From DTU013 sp964490975 (GTDB taxonomy: Bacteria; Bacillota; Clostridia; Acetivibrionales; DTU013): a stretch of 64,000 nucleotides of DNA. Each line of letters starts with the position of its first letter. Positions within the stretch are counted from its first letter, which is position 1. The position numbers and the translations under genes were made by a program. Location: the NCBI GenBank assembly GCA_964490975.1, contig CAZBEQ010000007.1, positions 31,657 through 95,656 of the forward strand, in the 5' to 3' direction. The notes beneath the pieces were generated by a model. The model worked only from the letters and a program-made list of their open reading frames with translations, was not told where the DNA came from and did not search any database. Below, in pieces: positions 1-9,318 of the stretch.

Positions 1-220
1 TTTTTACATATAATTACATTATAAACGTGGTATACATTAATCATATACTGTCATTTTACTATATTGTAGTCGTCATTCTGCTTATCAGTAGTAATTACTC
101 ATATTCTGCAGCCATCATTCCGCCATTTTGAAAGACATTATGGCTATCATTAGGCCAATTGATCAATTTGTGACTTAGCGCAACTTTATAGGAGCAGCTT
201 TATAACTCACACCCGATTTT

Positions 221-411
221 CTGCTCATTTTTTTCGTTAAGGGCAACCATATTTGATATTTTATTGAATACTTACCATGAATGGTGCACATAATATTGGT
301 TATACAGCATTATGACTACCTGCTATGGCACTAGCTTTGCCCTTAGCGAAAATTTTGAGCAGTTTTTAGAAAATGATTCACAAACTTGCCCTTAGCGAAA
401 ATTTTGAACAT
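221..411. repeat. Three copies of a 26-bp repeat, one inverted
   Basis: The copy at 221-246 is the near reverse complement of copies at 337-362 and 386-411 (core TTGCCCTTAGCGAAAATTTT). The first two could fold into a long stem with a loop of about 90 bases. The stretch 1-515 holds no convincing gene. A related sequence containing the words TATAACTCACACC and CTGCTCAT lies near 28030-28110, so this appears to be a dispersed element. No transposase is associated with it. Confidence 0.6.
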
Positions 412-515
412 TTCCAAAGGAATGATTTCATAAAGTGGCAGAAGGTTGACCATTGCCCGCGTCATCCGTCTGAAATTATGAGCATTTGTTTACTTTCTAT
501 TTGCGTCAGTATTCG

Positions 516-1562
516 CTACACAATTGCTTCAACCGATTTATTGATAAATACGCGAAGAATTGCCATTACAGGCACAGCAACAAGCATTCCCATAATGCCG
601 AAAAACTCTCCTCCAACAAGCACTGCAAATATAGTGGCTACCGGATGAAGACCAAGTTTGCCTTCTATCATTTTGGGAGAAATAAAATTGTTGTCTATCT
701 GCTGAACAGCAAGAAAAACTACAACGGTCCAGACTGCTTTCATTGGCGATATAGTCAACGCTATTGCAACAGCAGGTATCACACCTATATAAGGGCCGAA
801 GTACGGTATCACGTTGGCAAGCCCGCCGATCATTCCAAGCGCCAGCGGGTATCTCATTTTAATTATCATCAGGCCGATCGACTCCAGAATGCCTACTATA
901 AGTGCGATAATCAACTGACCCTGTATAAACCCTGCCAGTATCCTGTTCACTTCCTTGCCTGTGCTTATCAGTCCGCTTCTCCAGCGACTTGGAAGCAACA
1001 GCAGCGCATATTCCTTGAACTTCTCCCCATCCTTTATGACATAATATGTGATCACCAATGCTACAGTTATATCCACGATTATCCTGACCATATCCACTGC
1101 AAGCTTTAACCCGTTCTCAAGGAATTTGACAAGAAAGTCCTGGGCCTGCGACACAATATCCTCTATCTGGTCAAATATCGCACCTTTGACCTGTTCAGAC
1201 CAGTTGCTGGAATTGATCATTCCAAGCACATTATTGAATATCTTTTCATAGCTTGACATGAGCTGTGGCAGCGTTTCCATCAGATCCCGGATGTTTGTGG
1301 TCAGCTCAGGAATCAAATATATGCTGGTGGCAACCATCGCAGCCAAAATAAATAGGTAGACTATCAGTATTGACACGCTGACCCGCACTTTCTTGGCCGT
1401 CAGTTTGTCTGATAGCGGTTTTACGATGTAGACCAACAGGATAGTTATAAGAAATGGAGATAAGACTCGTGAGATCTTCTCCCTGTATGTATATATGAAT
1501 AAGGCCGCAGCTGCAAGTATCAGCACCAATATCACATAGAATGCCAGCTTTTTATGCCGCAT
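516..1562 (-). CDS. AI-2E/PerM family (UPF0118) membrane permease
   Basis: The product is 348 aa and polytopic, with hydrophobic segments near residues 8-25, 30-50, 60-85, 150-180, 210-240, 245-275 and 300-340. This is the usual layout and length of the PerM/YtvI/TqsA family. The motif GGLANVIPYFGP and the C-terminal GGEFFGIMGMLVAVP region are typical. Members are exporters or Na+/H+ antiporter-like proteins of the plasma membrane; the substrate cannot be told from sequence. The ATG at 1562 follows AGGTGAG at about 6 nt; a GTG lies one codon upstream. A 12-bp GGGGAC tandem repeat begins directly upstream of the ribosome-binding site, which is odd for a promoter region. Confidence 0.88.
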   Translation of the reverse strand: MRHKKLAFYVILVLILAAAALFIYTYREKISRVLSPFLITILLVYIVKPLSDKLTAKKVRVSVSILIVYLFILAAMVATSIYLIPELTTNIRDLMETLPQLMSSYEKIFNNVLGMINSSNWSEQVKGAIFDQIEDIVSQAQDFLVKFLENGLKLAVDMVRIIVDITVALVITYYVIKDGEKFKEYALLLLPSRWRSGLISTGKEVNRILAGFIQGQLIIALIVGILESIGLMIIKMRYPLALGMIGGLANVIPYFGPYIGVIPAVAIALTISPMKAVWTVVVFLAVQQIDNNFISPKMIEGKLGLHPVATIFAVLVGGEFFGIMGMLVAVPVMAILRVFINKSVEAIV

Positions 1563-1579
1563 CACTGCTCACCTCTCTT

Positions 1580-1796
1580 TCGGGGACGGTTTCGGGGACG
1601 GTTCGGGGACGGTTTCGGGGACGGTTCTCACATTTTTTGGGGACTTTTCCGGGGACCTTTTCGGGGACCTTTTCGGGGACCTTTTCGGAGACTTTTTCGG
1701 GGACCTTTTCGGGGACCTTTTCGGAGACTTTTTCGGGGACCTTTTCGGGGACAGTTCTCACCTTTTCGCCCTGATATTTTCGGGGACGGTTCTCAT
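1580..1796. repeat. 12-bp GGGGAC minisatellite with GGGGACGGTTCTCAC motifs
   Basis: A tandem array of the approximate unit TTTTCGGGGACC spans about 1630-1755, with variants containing GGAGAC. It is flanked by 15-bp motifs: GGGGACGGTTCTCAC at 1617-1631, a one-base variant at 1747-1761, and a variant ending in T at 1782-1796. Long apparent open frames here (VPEK or GTFS peptide repeats) result from the 12-bp period and are not genes. The array sits where the promoter of the permease gene should be. Confidence 0.85.
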
Positions 1797-1818
1797 CTTT
1801 TTTATACCTGTAGCTAAA

Positions 1819-1844
1819 GACCGGGTATGTGCTTATACCCGGTC
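1819..1844. terminator. Hairpin, possible bidirectional terminator
   Basis: GACCGGGTA (1819-1827) pairs perfectly with TACCCGGTC (1836-1844) over 9 bp with an 8-nt loop. Read on the minus strand it is followed by TTT, so it could end transcripts coming from the YtxH-like/PRC-barrel genes. The U tract is short. Confidence 0.45.
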
Positions 1845-1896
1845 CTTATGAGGATTTGAGAGAATGTGTGTATTCCCCGTGCAAAGCCTGCCGCTA

Positions 1897-1978
1897 CATA
1901 GCAGTCTGCTTGGAAAATCGAGTATAGTGCAATTCGGCATAGCAGTCTGCGTAGAAAATCGAGTATAGTGCAATTCGG
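1897..1978 (-). repeat. 41-bp tandem repeat, two copies (family with 24371 and 47350)
   Basis: Copies at 1897-1937 and 1938-1978 differ at only two positions. Read on the minus strand the unit contains TTGCACTATACTCGATTTT, which matches the core of the 41-bp arrays at 24371-24634 and 47350-47431. The rest of 1845-2190 shows no gene. Confidence 0.75.
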
Positions 1979-2190
1979 TTTACGTAATACTGGATGCTAT
2001 AACATTATTACGCCAATAGTATGTTGCAACCCGATTATTGCAACCAAATTTGTACTTTACTTGATATTCTATGCATCCATACATCAGTTAGCGTGTAAAA
2101 ACAGGTGTTTGGGGTATGAAAGGCCTTTCGGCCGATTTCATAAGTATAAATCTTATAAATTGTTCAAATTACACGATCGTCGGCTATGAG

Positions 2191-2370
2191 TCATCTGAAT
2201 AAGTCAGCTACATCGCCGATGATGCCGCTTGATTTCCTTAATAGATTTCTGCCGCCTTTAATCATTCGCTTTTTAGTCCTGCCGGACATCATGTCCGTAT
2301 TCATTACAAGACCAACCGACGCGGCAACTATACCGCCTACCATCATTCCTTTAACAAAAGTGTTTCGCAT
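2191..2370 (-). CDS. Small YtxH-like protein
   Basis: The product is 59 aa, starting MRNTFVKGMMVGGIVAASVG, with a glycine/alanine-rich hydrophobic N-terminal half (about residues 8-24). A basic stretch rich in K and R (31-46) and a short amphipathic end follow. This is the shape of a YtxH-domain or similar small envelope stress protein with one membrane segment. The start is supported by AAAGGAG about 7 nt upstream. It lies 21 bp downstream of the PRC-barrel gene on the same strand, so the two are probably co-transcribed. The role is unknown; assignment rests on composition and context only. Confidence 0.6.
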   Translation of the reverse strand: MRNTFVKGMMVGGIVAASVGLVMNTDMMSGRTKKRMIKGGRNLLRKSSGIIGDVADLFR

Positions 2371-2391
2371 ATCACGATCTCCTTTCTGCTT

Positions 2392-2922
2392 TTACTGCAG
2401 CTTTCCTTTTATTCCTCCGCCTGTATCCTCCATCTCGTCGACTGCCTCCTTCTCAACCAATGCAAACTCCTTGCCCAGCTCAACCTTTCCAAACAAGGGC
2501 AGCAGCTTCCTGCCATGCATTACGTCTTCAAGAAGGCCGTCAGATATTTCAAAGCCTTCGATCTTGCCTGTACAGTAGTCGAATATCACATCCTTTACCA
2601 CACCGACCTCACCGCCGGCCTTTGAATAAACCTTTAGGCCGATGAGACTGCCTTCATCCTTAAAATTGTTCTTAAACGACAGCCGATCCATATCAGACAC
2701 ACATTTGTCGCTATCAATAACAGCAGCATCACCACCCAAGCTTAGCAGTTCATTCAGGAAAATCACCCGTTTCTTCACAGAAAATCCTTTGTGCTCAAGA
2801 AGCAACGCCTTCACCTGTTTTTCCTCGGAGCTGAACAGTATATCTTTAACAATACCTGCTTTTTTGCCGCTGTCGGCACAAATAACAGGAAGATTCAGCA
2901 CCTCGCTGTATTTCTGCAGCAT
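2392..2922 (-). CDS. PRC-barrel domain protein (two repeats)
   Basis: The product is 176 aa and contains two PRC-barrel units. The first covers about residues 1-75 (VICADSGKKAGIVKDILF) and the second about 90-165 (IGLKVYSKAGGEVGVVKDVI). Each shows the typical pattern of a hydrophobic strand, a Gly turn, then VKDI/V. PRC-barrels in Bacillota (YlmC and YrrD-like) are small beta-barrel adaptors, some sporulation-linked; the partner is unknown. ATG 2922 is preferred because GGAGG sits 7 nt upstream; a longer frame reaches 2943 without a ribosome-binding site. It probably forms a two-gene unit with the YtxH-like gene. Confidence 0.8.
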   Translation of the reverse strand: MLQKYSEVLNLPVICADSGKKAGIVKDILFSSEEKQVKALLLEHKGFSVKKRVIFLNELLSLGGDAAVIDSDKCVSDMDRLSFKNNFKDEGSLIGLKVYSKAGGEVGVVKDVIFDYCTGKIEGFEISDGLLEDVMHGRKLLPLFGKVELGKEFALVEKEAVDEMEDTGGGIKGKLQ

Positions 2923-3101
2923 AAACCGGCCTCCATGAACCAATTGAACCGCTTGTTAATCCTTCATTATTATCCCTAGCTTCAATGAAAAAAATACGAT
3001 GGAAATGATATGAAGGTAATTACCAATCGTTTTGAGTGCATTTATTGATTTCACAACCGTTATAATGTAATATGTAAAATAAGAAAAGGAGAGTGTTAGA
3101 A

Positions 3102-3668
3102 ATGTCATTACCATTTGAAGATAAGAAATTTTCTTATGAAGACTATCTGACATGGCCGGATGATGAGAGGTGGGAAATCCTTGACAGCTCTGCATACATG
3201 CAGGCAGCTCCATCAAGGATTCATCAGGAAATCACCGGCGAGCTTTACAGGCAATTTGCTAATTATTTTCATGGAAAGCCTTGCAAGGTTTACCATGCTC
3301 CGTTTTGCGTAAGGCTTGATAATGAAATGAACTTCAATGACATACGAAATGTAGTTGAGCCTGACATTACGATTGTTTGTGACACGTCGAAGCTGGACGA
3401 AAAGGGTTGTAAAGGTGTCCCAGACTTAATTATTGAAGTTATATCACCATCCTCCGTCAAAATAGACAGGATTGTGAAGTTCAACAAGTATGAAAAAGCT
3501 GGCGTCAAGGAGTACTGGATCGTAGAACCTGATCAAAAGATAGTAAGCGTTTTTACCCTGCAAGATAACAATAGATATGGAAGGCCTGAATTGTATACTG
3601 ATTCGAGTAAAGTAAAATCAATCCTTTTTCCAAAATGTGAAATCGATTTAAGCATTGCATTTAGTTAA
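3102..3668 (+). CDS. Uma2-type (DUF820) PD-(D/E)XK nuclease-like protein
   Basis: The product is 188 aa, the usual length of Uma2 family proteins. N-terminal FSYEDYLTWPDDERWEIL matches the family start. The putative restriction-endonuclease-fold core is VEPDITIVCD followed by VPDLIIEVISPSS and YEKAGVKEYWIVEP. The Asp of PDI and the Glu of IIEV are the likely metal ligands. The biological role of the family is unsettled; members are common in cyanobacteria and Clostridia, often in multiple copies. ATG 3102 follows AGGAGA at about 9 nt. A TATAAT box at about 3060 suggests its own promoter. It is divergent from the PRC-barrel gene. Confidence 0.85.
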   Translation: MSLPFEDKKFSYEDYLTWPDDERWEILDSSAYMQAAPSRIHQEITGELYRQFANYFHGKPCKVYHAPFCVRLDNEMNFNDIRNVVEPDITIVCDTSKLDEKGCKGVPDLIIEVISPSSVKIDRIVKFNKYEKAGVKEYWIVEPDQKIVSVFTLQDNNRYGRPELYTDSSKVKSILFPKCEIDLSIAFS

Positions 3669-3714
3669 AACACGGGGGCAGTTCTATACACAAAAATACA
3701 TACGGAGGTCAAAA

Positions 3715-5337
3715 ATGAAAGACTTATATAAAAAGCTTGGGGTGCATATACCGGAAATACTGTTGCCTGCCGACGGCACCGATCTGACAAAATGGGCTGT
3801 TATCGCATGTGATCAGTATACCTCCCAGCCTGAATACTGGGACAACGTACAGCAGCAGGTCGGCCAGAATCCATCGACACTTAAGCTGACTTTCCCTGAG
3901 ATTTACCTCAAAGATGACGATAAGGAAGAAAGAATCTCTAATATAAATAAAACCATGGAGCAATACCTTAGCCAAGGTACTATAGAATCACAGAAGCCCG
4001 GTTTCATCCTTGTCGATCGCAGCACACCCCATGCACCATCAAGAAAAGGACTTATCCTTGCTCTGGATCTGGAATGCTATGACTACAAGCCGGGGTCCCA
4101 GACACTGATCCGCGCCACAGAGGGCACCGTTCTTGACCGTATACCACCCAGAGTAAAAATTCGTGAAAATGCTCCCATTGAGCTGCCTCATATTATGGTG
4201 CTGATTGACGATCCTGAAATGACAGTTATAGAAGGCCTCTATGCCAATGCTGAAGCAGGCAGCTATAAGAAGCTGTATGATTTTGAGCTGATGCAGGGCG
4301 GCGGCCATATAAAAGGCTGGAAGGTCGATGACGAAGATAGCCTGTCCATGGTTGTTCAGGCCCTCGATAAACTGGCGAACGGAGCTGGATGCTGCGGGGA
4401 CGGTTCTCACAAATCAGCATCAGCTTGCTGCAGCAGTGAAGCAACTGCTCCCGGCTGCAATCTGCTGTTTGCTGTTGGCGATGGCAATCATTCACTTGCA
4501 TCTGCTAAAGCGCATTGGGAAAATGTCAAGGCAGAACTTCTGAAGGCGCAGCAAGCCAACAATTCTTCAGTTCATCAGTATGACGGCAGTTCCTCAGTCG
4601 GTTCCTCAGTCAGTTCCTCAGTCAGTTCCTCAGTCAGTTCCTCAGTCAGTTCCTCAGTCAGTTCCTCAGTTCAGTCCACTTACAGCTCTTCAGCTCATCA
4701 ACCGACAGGCTCTACAATCCCCGAACACCCAGCAAGATATGCCCTTGTTGAAATAGTTAATGTGCATGATGATGGTATCGTATTTGAGCCAATTCACAGG
4801 GTACTGTTTAATATAGACGCTGAAACAATACTCGGAAATCTTAAATCTGCCTGCAGCGGACAGCTTTGCGGAGATTATACACTGTATGCTTCAAAAGAGG
4901 AAATGGAGAACGCACTGGCTTATAGCAAACCAGACGACAAACTCAGTACGCAAGCCAGCGACAAATCCAACGCCCAATCCAGAGCAAATGCCAACGCACA
5001 ACCCGCCGCTCACCTTCTTCCGTTCATCCTTGAAGGAAAATACGGCATCTTGACCGTCAAAAATCCCTCTTCCAACATAGAAGTCGGTACGCTCCAAAGC
5101 ATTCTCGACGAGCTGCTGAAAGGGGACCCTGAAATAGAGATTGACTATATACATGGAGACCAGGTAGTAACTGGGCTCGGCTCCAAGCCCAATAGTATGG
5201 GCTTCTACCTGCCTGTTATGAACAAGCGCGACCTATTCCCCACAGTCAAGCTCGACGGCGTACTTCCCCGCAAGACCTTCTCCATGGGCGAAGCCGAAGA
5301 GAAGCGCTATTACCTGGAGTGCAGGAAAATAAGGTAA
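3715..5337 (+). CDS. DUF1015 family protein with low-complexity inserts
   Basis: The product is 540 aa against about 410-430 in typical DUF1015 (COG4198) proteins. Conserved parts include the N-terminal LGVHIPEILLPADGTDLTKW, the VGDGNHSLASAKAHW motif (the position of DGHHR in many relatives) and C-terminal GLGSKPNSMGFYLPVM. The extra length comes from three inserts. A Cys/Ser/Ala stretch covers about residues 223-246. A tandem SSSV repeat built on a 12-bp DNA unit runs from 4587 to 4671. A Ser/Ala/Asn-rich stretch lies near 405-425. The first insert contains the dispersed 15-bp motif GGGGACGGTTCTCAC at 4396-4410. The reading frame stays open throughout. Function is unknown; relatives often sit near serine biosynthesis genes. 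ATG 3715 follows GGAGG. Confidence 0.85.
   Translation: MKDLYKKLGVHIPEILLPADGTDLTKWAVIACDQYTSQPEYWDNVQQQVGQNPSTLKLTFPEIYLKDDDKEERISNINKTMEQYLSQGTIESQKPGFILVDRSTPHAPSRKGLILALDLECYDYKPGSQTLIRATEGTVLDRIPPRVKIRENAPIELPHIMVLIDDPEMTVIEGLYANAEAGSYKKLYDFELMQGGGHIKGWKVDDEDSLSMVVQALDKLANGAGCCGDGSHKSASACCSSEATAPGCNLLFAVGDGNHSLASAKAHWENVKAELLKAQQANNSSVHQYDGSSSVGSSVSSSVSSSVSSSVSSSVSSSVQSTYSSSAHQPTGSTIPEHPARYALVEIVNVHDDGIVFEPIHRVLFNIDAETILGNLKSACSGQLCGDYTLYASKEEMENALAYSKPDDKLSTQASDKSNAQSRANANAQPAAHLLPFILEGKYGILTVKNPSSNIEVGTLQSILDELLKGDPEIEIDYIHGDQVVTGLGSKPNSMGFYLPVMNKRDLFPTVKLDGVLPRKTFSMGEAEEKRYYLECRKIR
4587..4671 (+). repeat. 12-bp in-frame minisatellite (SSSV-coding)
   Basis: About seven head-to-tail copies of CAGTTCCTCAGT occur inside the DUF1015 gene. 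Because the unit is 12 bp, copy-number change keeps the frame and adds or removes four residues at a time. Confidence 0.9.
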
Positions 5338-5416
5338 TAAGCATAAGGATATAAACATAAGCAATCGACTCATAAAGAAAAAAGTTTTACTTCATTACAA
5401 AAAATGCTAATTAACA

Positions 5417-5454
5417 AAAGAACGGCGAGAACTATTAATCCTCCGCCGTTCTTT
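5417..5454. terminator. Bidirectional terminator between convergent genes
   Basis: AAAGAACGGCG (5417-5427) pairs with CGCCGTTCTTT (5444-5454) over 11 bp. T-rich and A-rich flanks on both sides make it usable by the DUF1015 gene (+) and by the end of the pilus operon (-). Confidence 0.85.
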
Positions 5455-5478
5455 ACTTTTTACCCTATTAAACAACTC

Positions 5479-8400
5479 TTACCTCAACAGTGGTGTTGTA
5501 GGATCACCGAATATAACGGAGCTCTCTAGTCCAGCTACTTTTGTTTTGCCATCTTCAAAAGTCAATGTTACATTCTTGATTTTTACCCTTTGCGAATCTG
5601 CATTGGGTAACTCAATTACAATATAATAATCTTTCCCTGCATATGTGCCATCTACCGGAACTCCAGTCGCATCATTTATGGCTTTTAATTGTTTTACATT
5701 TGCTGCGTTTAGTTCAGCGGGTATTGTTCCTGTCAGTGTGACAGGAGTATCTATGATCTTTGCGCTAGCTGCATCTGCCGGATCAATAACAACTGGTGGT
5801 GTTTCTTTATTCTTTGTTTCGAGTTCAAACTTAACGCCTGTCACCTTCATAGTATTAATCTCGTCAATTTCTATACGTGCCAGATATCTTGCTGTAGTAT
5901 TTATCGGACACCTCATATAATAGTTGTTTGACGGGTCATCCATTCCTAAATATGATACAGATGAATCATTTTTCATCTTATAATATTTAGCGTCAACACC
6001 TATATCAAGTGTCAGTTTGATTACAACTTCCCAATGGTTGTTCTGACCGGTTAATTCAACGTAATCTCTGGTAAATTCTGTATTGTCGCTTAGTCTCTTT
6101 ACTGTTACAGATCCTGGAGTAAACTTGTAGCCTGTAGGTATATCAGCGTTGTCGATACTATAGTGATGAGTACCTATTTGACGGTTAAGAGTTATCGCTC
6201 CTGAAAGATTACCAGCAGTATGTTTTTTGGCGCCATCTCTTACCTTAACTTCACCCCTGACTGCTCTATCTTGATCATCAATAACGCTTATATCTACTTG
6301 ACCATCATTAACTATGATGCTTCCATTAACGATCTCATCATTAGCCGTACCATTTACAGTATATTTAACTTTAGTATCTACTGTCAATATAGTTGCGCTA
6401 TCAGGTTTTACAAGCAATTCTTCTTGCTTGTTTATTTCAGATGGATTTGGAGCACTAGCAGCGGTGAATCGGAATCTACCGACGCTAACATTTGCCTTAT
6501 TTATTGGCTGATTTCCTGTCGCATATGTAGCTGTCAAATCATATTTAGGCACAATATTCTTGGCTGGTGAAAGATTTCCCGATGCGGTTATCTTTGTATT
6601 TATCTTTATTGTTTCACCAATTAAACATGAGGTTATTGTATTAGCTGGATCTGACATATCAGTAAATGATACTGCCGGTTTGATAACCGGTGTCTTAACA
6701 CACTCCATTACTTTCTCGAGTATGCTTTCAGCGCCTGTCGGACTACTTGTTTCCTTGGCCTTTATCCTAATCTTAAATTCTCCTAAAGTCAATCTATTAG
6801 GGATAGTAATATCATTAATCTCCACATTCGTTGCGGTTTGTTTTCCACTAACCTCTACCCCATTAATATCTTTTGCTTTATACTCATATGTACCATCATT
6901 GTTATAGTCGACATCAACCCAATACATTAATTTAGTATCGTAGTCATCCTTTAGTACGAAAGACAATGGTATCTCTGTTTTTGTAATACTCTCAGTATCA
7001 CCGGTTGGCTGTTTCAATTCAATTATCGGCTTATTATTTGCAATTGAATGTGCTTTGATTGCAGTATTTATGAACAGCTTTATCTCATACTCAGTATATC
7101 CGGGTTTGTGTCCTGTACCTGAATAAGTTATATTGCCCTTTGTATAAGTATAGTAATTGTTCATTGAGTCGTCGTTGACTCTTTCTCCACTCTTATCTTT
7201 ATAAAGGTTGAAAAGTGGAACGACATTTTCGTCCTCGAGATCAAGCTTATACCACTGGTAATGCGTAGGAGCAACTGTACGCTGATCCTGAGGTACTGAT
7301 TCCAAATTGTACGGATATAGTCCAATAGTATTTGCATTAACAGGCCTAACTGACTTAGCTTCATCAGACCATGTATTTACTGTTTGATAATTATCCAGTT
7401 TGTATGTATTGTTCAATGAGCTATAATTTCTGCTCGAGCTTTCAAAGCCGACTAAGCCAGCAGTCTCTCCTTTTCCTCTGCGCTGTGTTTGTCCAGCATC
7501 ATCCCAGAATTGATTTGACAAACCAATATTATATTTATAGTGGATACTGTCATGAGTGAACATTACGCTCTGTTTGGTTTTTATAAATTCATCCAGTTCA
7601 CTTATTGCAGCGGCATTAAATTCTGTATTTTTTGAGTAGTCATCTGCAAATCCAAGGATGACCATGTCATAGTGACCGTTTAGATCCCTAAGATAGTAAT
7701 CAGTAGGGCCAGCAACAGAACCGGCGTTGAATTGATCTACGGTAACCTCTGTTACTTTAATTTCAAATTCTCCAGGCCTATATCCCAGTGTTTCTCCAGG
7801 CATACCGCCGGTTACCGGTCTGTTGAACAATTCAGTAAGACTTGCGTTATTTCCGGTATTTGGCTTAATTTGGAGAACATTTATATCAAGCTTGTCTCCC
7901 TTTACACGGAATAAATCTAAAAATTCAGTTTTAGCACCTGTAAAATCTGATGTGTCTGAAGCAACAATCTTCCAGAAGTAAATACCTGTTAACTGCTGTG
8001 GCATATTATGGGTAATTGTTCCATACTCTCCATTTTTCACTGTGCGCAGAGCAACCCTTTCAAATGGTTCAAATAAGCTGTTGCAGTTAATATCAATGTA
8101 TAGTTCAACCGCTAAATTATCGTCCTTGCCTAAATCAGCGTCATATACACCATATGAGAAAGTCAGGTTGTGACTCGGTAAAGGCTGACCTGAAATACGA
8201 TAGGATTGCGGCTTTGCTGTTACAGTTAATATAGGACTGTGGTTATAACGGTCATTCGCAAACTCGGTTGCCAAATCACTAAATATACTATCGCTGATGC
8301 TGTTAACAACCTTTACATTAGCTCTATCCTTTATACTGTTAAATTTCTGATACATGACTGTTACCGGAGTCGAACCTGAAGTACCGTCCTCAGATGCACC

Positions 8401-9165
8401 TTTAAATGCATCTGCGTGGAATATGCATAACTGATTCGCATTTATATATTCTAAAACCTGATCAGCTCTAAGTCCTGTAATATCATTTCCGTAACGGGCT
8501 TCTGTTATTGTATTCCTGCTATATGTACCCTTTCCAAAATATATAATGTCATAGTTTCCATTTATCTCATTTCTGAGAGAAATAAACTTGTTCATTGACA
8601 TTGATGTAACATCATACTTATCGTTGCCCTTCAGTAAACTATATAACTCCTGATCTGGTTTGGACGGATCACCATCATCAAAAATGATGCTAATGCTTTT
8701 TATCACATCCGCTCCATTCTCGTACCAACTGCTCCATTCGTTAGAAACACTTTTTCTGTTTTTTATAGTTAATTCAAAACTAGTGCTGTCTATATCGTTG
8801 TGGCTGTAAGCCCTTCCTGATATTTTAACTCTGGCAGCACCGCTAATGGATGTTATAGTAAGAGTTAAGCCATTGGGAAGTTTGCTCTGATCAAAGTATC
8901 TATCATAATACTCGTATGGTGATTGTAACGGTACATCAAAAGTACCCGTTACCTCTCCGTTAGTAGTTTCTCTGAATGTAATTTCACTTTCTTCTGCAAC
9001 TTTAGAATTTGATAGAATACTGGGATACACTTCAAGGATACGTATAACGTCCCTTGTAAAGCCAGCTGTCCCTGTCTCTGCATTGGAACCCATCGGCAAC
9101 ATCATCGTAATCATCATCACGATAATAGTGAGTGTAGCTATCGCCCTTTTGTACGTTCTTCTCAT
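5479..9165 (-). CDS. Large secreted DUF5057-like protein at the end of the pilus operon
   Basis: The product is 1228 aa. An N-terminal signal peptide (about residues 1-30, RRTYK then a long hydrophobic run) is followed by VIRILEVYPS. Two segments near 190-240 and 495-560 carry the pattern YDxxxxGxxxxY then an isoleucine-rich helix and FTHDS or FHADAF. This resembles DUF5057 proteins of Clostridia, which look like a glutamine-amidotransferase-type fold. The C-terminal half is a series of probable Ig-like beta domains. No LPXTG or membrane anchor is visible. As the last gene of the type IV pilus operon it is a candidate tip adhesin or pilus-exported surface protein; this is inference. ATG 9165 is chosen because AGGAGGG lies about 8 nt upstream; the frame extends to 9207. 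Confidence 0.65.
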   Translation of the reverse strand: MRRTYKRAIATLTIIVMMITMMLPMGSNAETGTAGFTRDVIRILEVYPSILSNSKVAEESEITFRETTNGEVTGTFDVPLQSPYEYYDRYFDQSKLPNGLTLTITSISGAARVKISGRAYSHNDIDSTSFELTIKNRKSVSNEWSSWYENGADVIKSISIIFDDGDPSKPDQELYSLLKGNDKYDVTSMSMNKFISLRNEINGNYDIIYFGKGTYSRNTITEARYGNDITGLRADQVLEYINANQLCIFHADAFKGASEDGTSGSTPVTVMYQKFNSIKDRANVKVVNSISDSIFSDLATEFANDRYNHSPILTVTAKPQSYRISGQPLPSHNLTFSYGVYDADLGKDDNLAVELYIDINCNSLFEPFERVALRTVKNGEYGTITHNMPQQLTGIYFWKIVASDTSDFTGAKTEFLDLFRVKGDKLDINVLQIKPNTGNNASLTELFNRPVTGGMPGETLGYRPGEFEIKVTEVTVDQFNAGSVAGPTDYYLRDLNGHYDMVILGFADDYSKNTEFNAAAISELDEFIKTKQSVMFTHDSIHYKYNIGLSNQFWDDAGQTQRRGKGETAGLVGFESSSRNYSSLNNTYKLDNYQTVNTWSDEAKSVRPVNANTIGLYPYNLESVPQDQRTVAPTHYQWYKLDLEDENVVPLFNLYKDKSGERVNDDSMNNYYTYTKGNITYSGTGHKPGYTEYEIKLFINTAIKAHSIANNKPIIELKQPTGDTESITKTEIPLSFVLKDDYDTKLMYWVDVDYNNDGTYEYKAKDINGVEVSGKQTATNVEINDITIPNRLTLGEFKIRIKAKETSSPTGAESILEKVMECVKTPVIKPAVSFTDMSDPANTITSCLIGETIKINTKITASGNLSPAKNIVPKYDLTATYATGNQPINKANVSVGRFRFTAASAPNPSEINKQEELLVKPDSATILTVDTKVKYTVNGTANDEIVNGSIIVNDGQVDISVIDDQDRAVRGEVKVRDGAKKHTAGNLSGAITLNRQIGTHHYSIDNADIPTGYKFTPGSVTVKRLSDNTEFTRDYVELTGQNNHWEVVIKLTLDIGVDAKYYKMKNDSSVSYLGMDDPSNNYYMRCPINTTARYLARIEIDEINTMKVTGVKFELETKNKETPPVVIDPADAASAKIIDTPVTLTGTIPAELNAANVKQLKAINDATGVPVDGTYAGKDYYIVIELPNADSQRVKIKNVTLTFEDGKTKVAGLESSVIFGDPTTPLLR

Positions 9166-9318
9166 AAGGCTTACCCTCCTAAATACTTCTTGTCCTCTAT
9201 ATCTCAATCAAATATAAACAATAATAATGATACATCATTGTTTTATTACAAAATATTCCTCTATATATTATCCATGTATTTTTTGATTCTGTAAAGTCCT
9301 GTTTTTTATCTTCTCTTA

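Noticed and set aside
1541..1817. Open frames coding VPEK/GTFS-like repeats on both strands
   Set aside because: They come from a 12-bp repeat whose period keeps frames open; no start signals.
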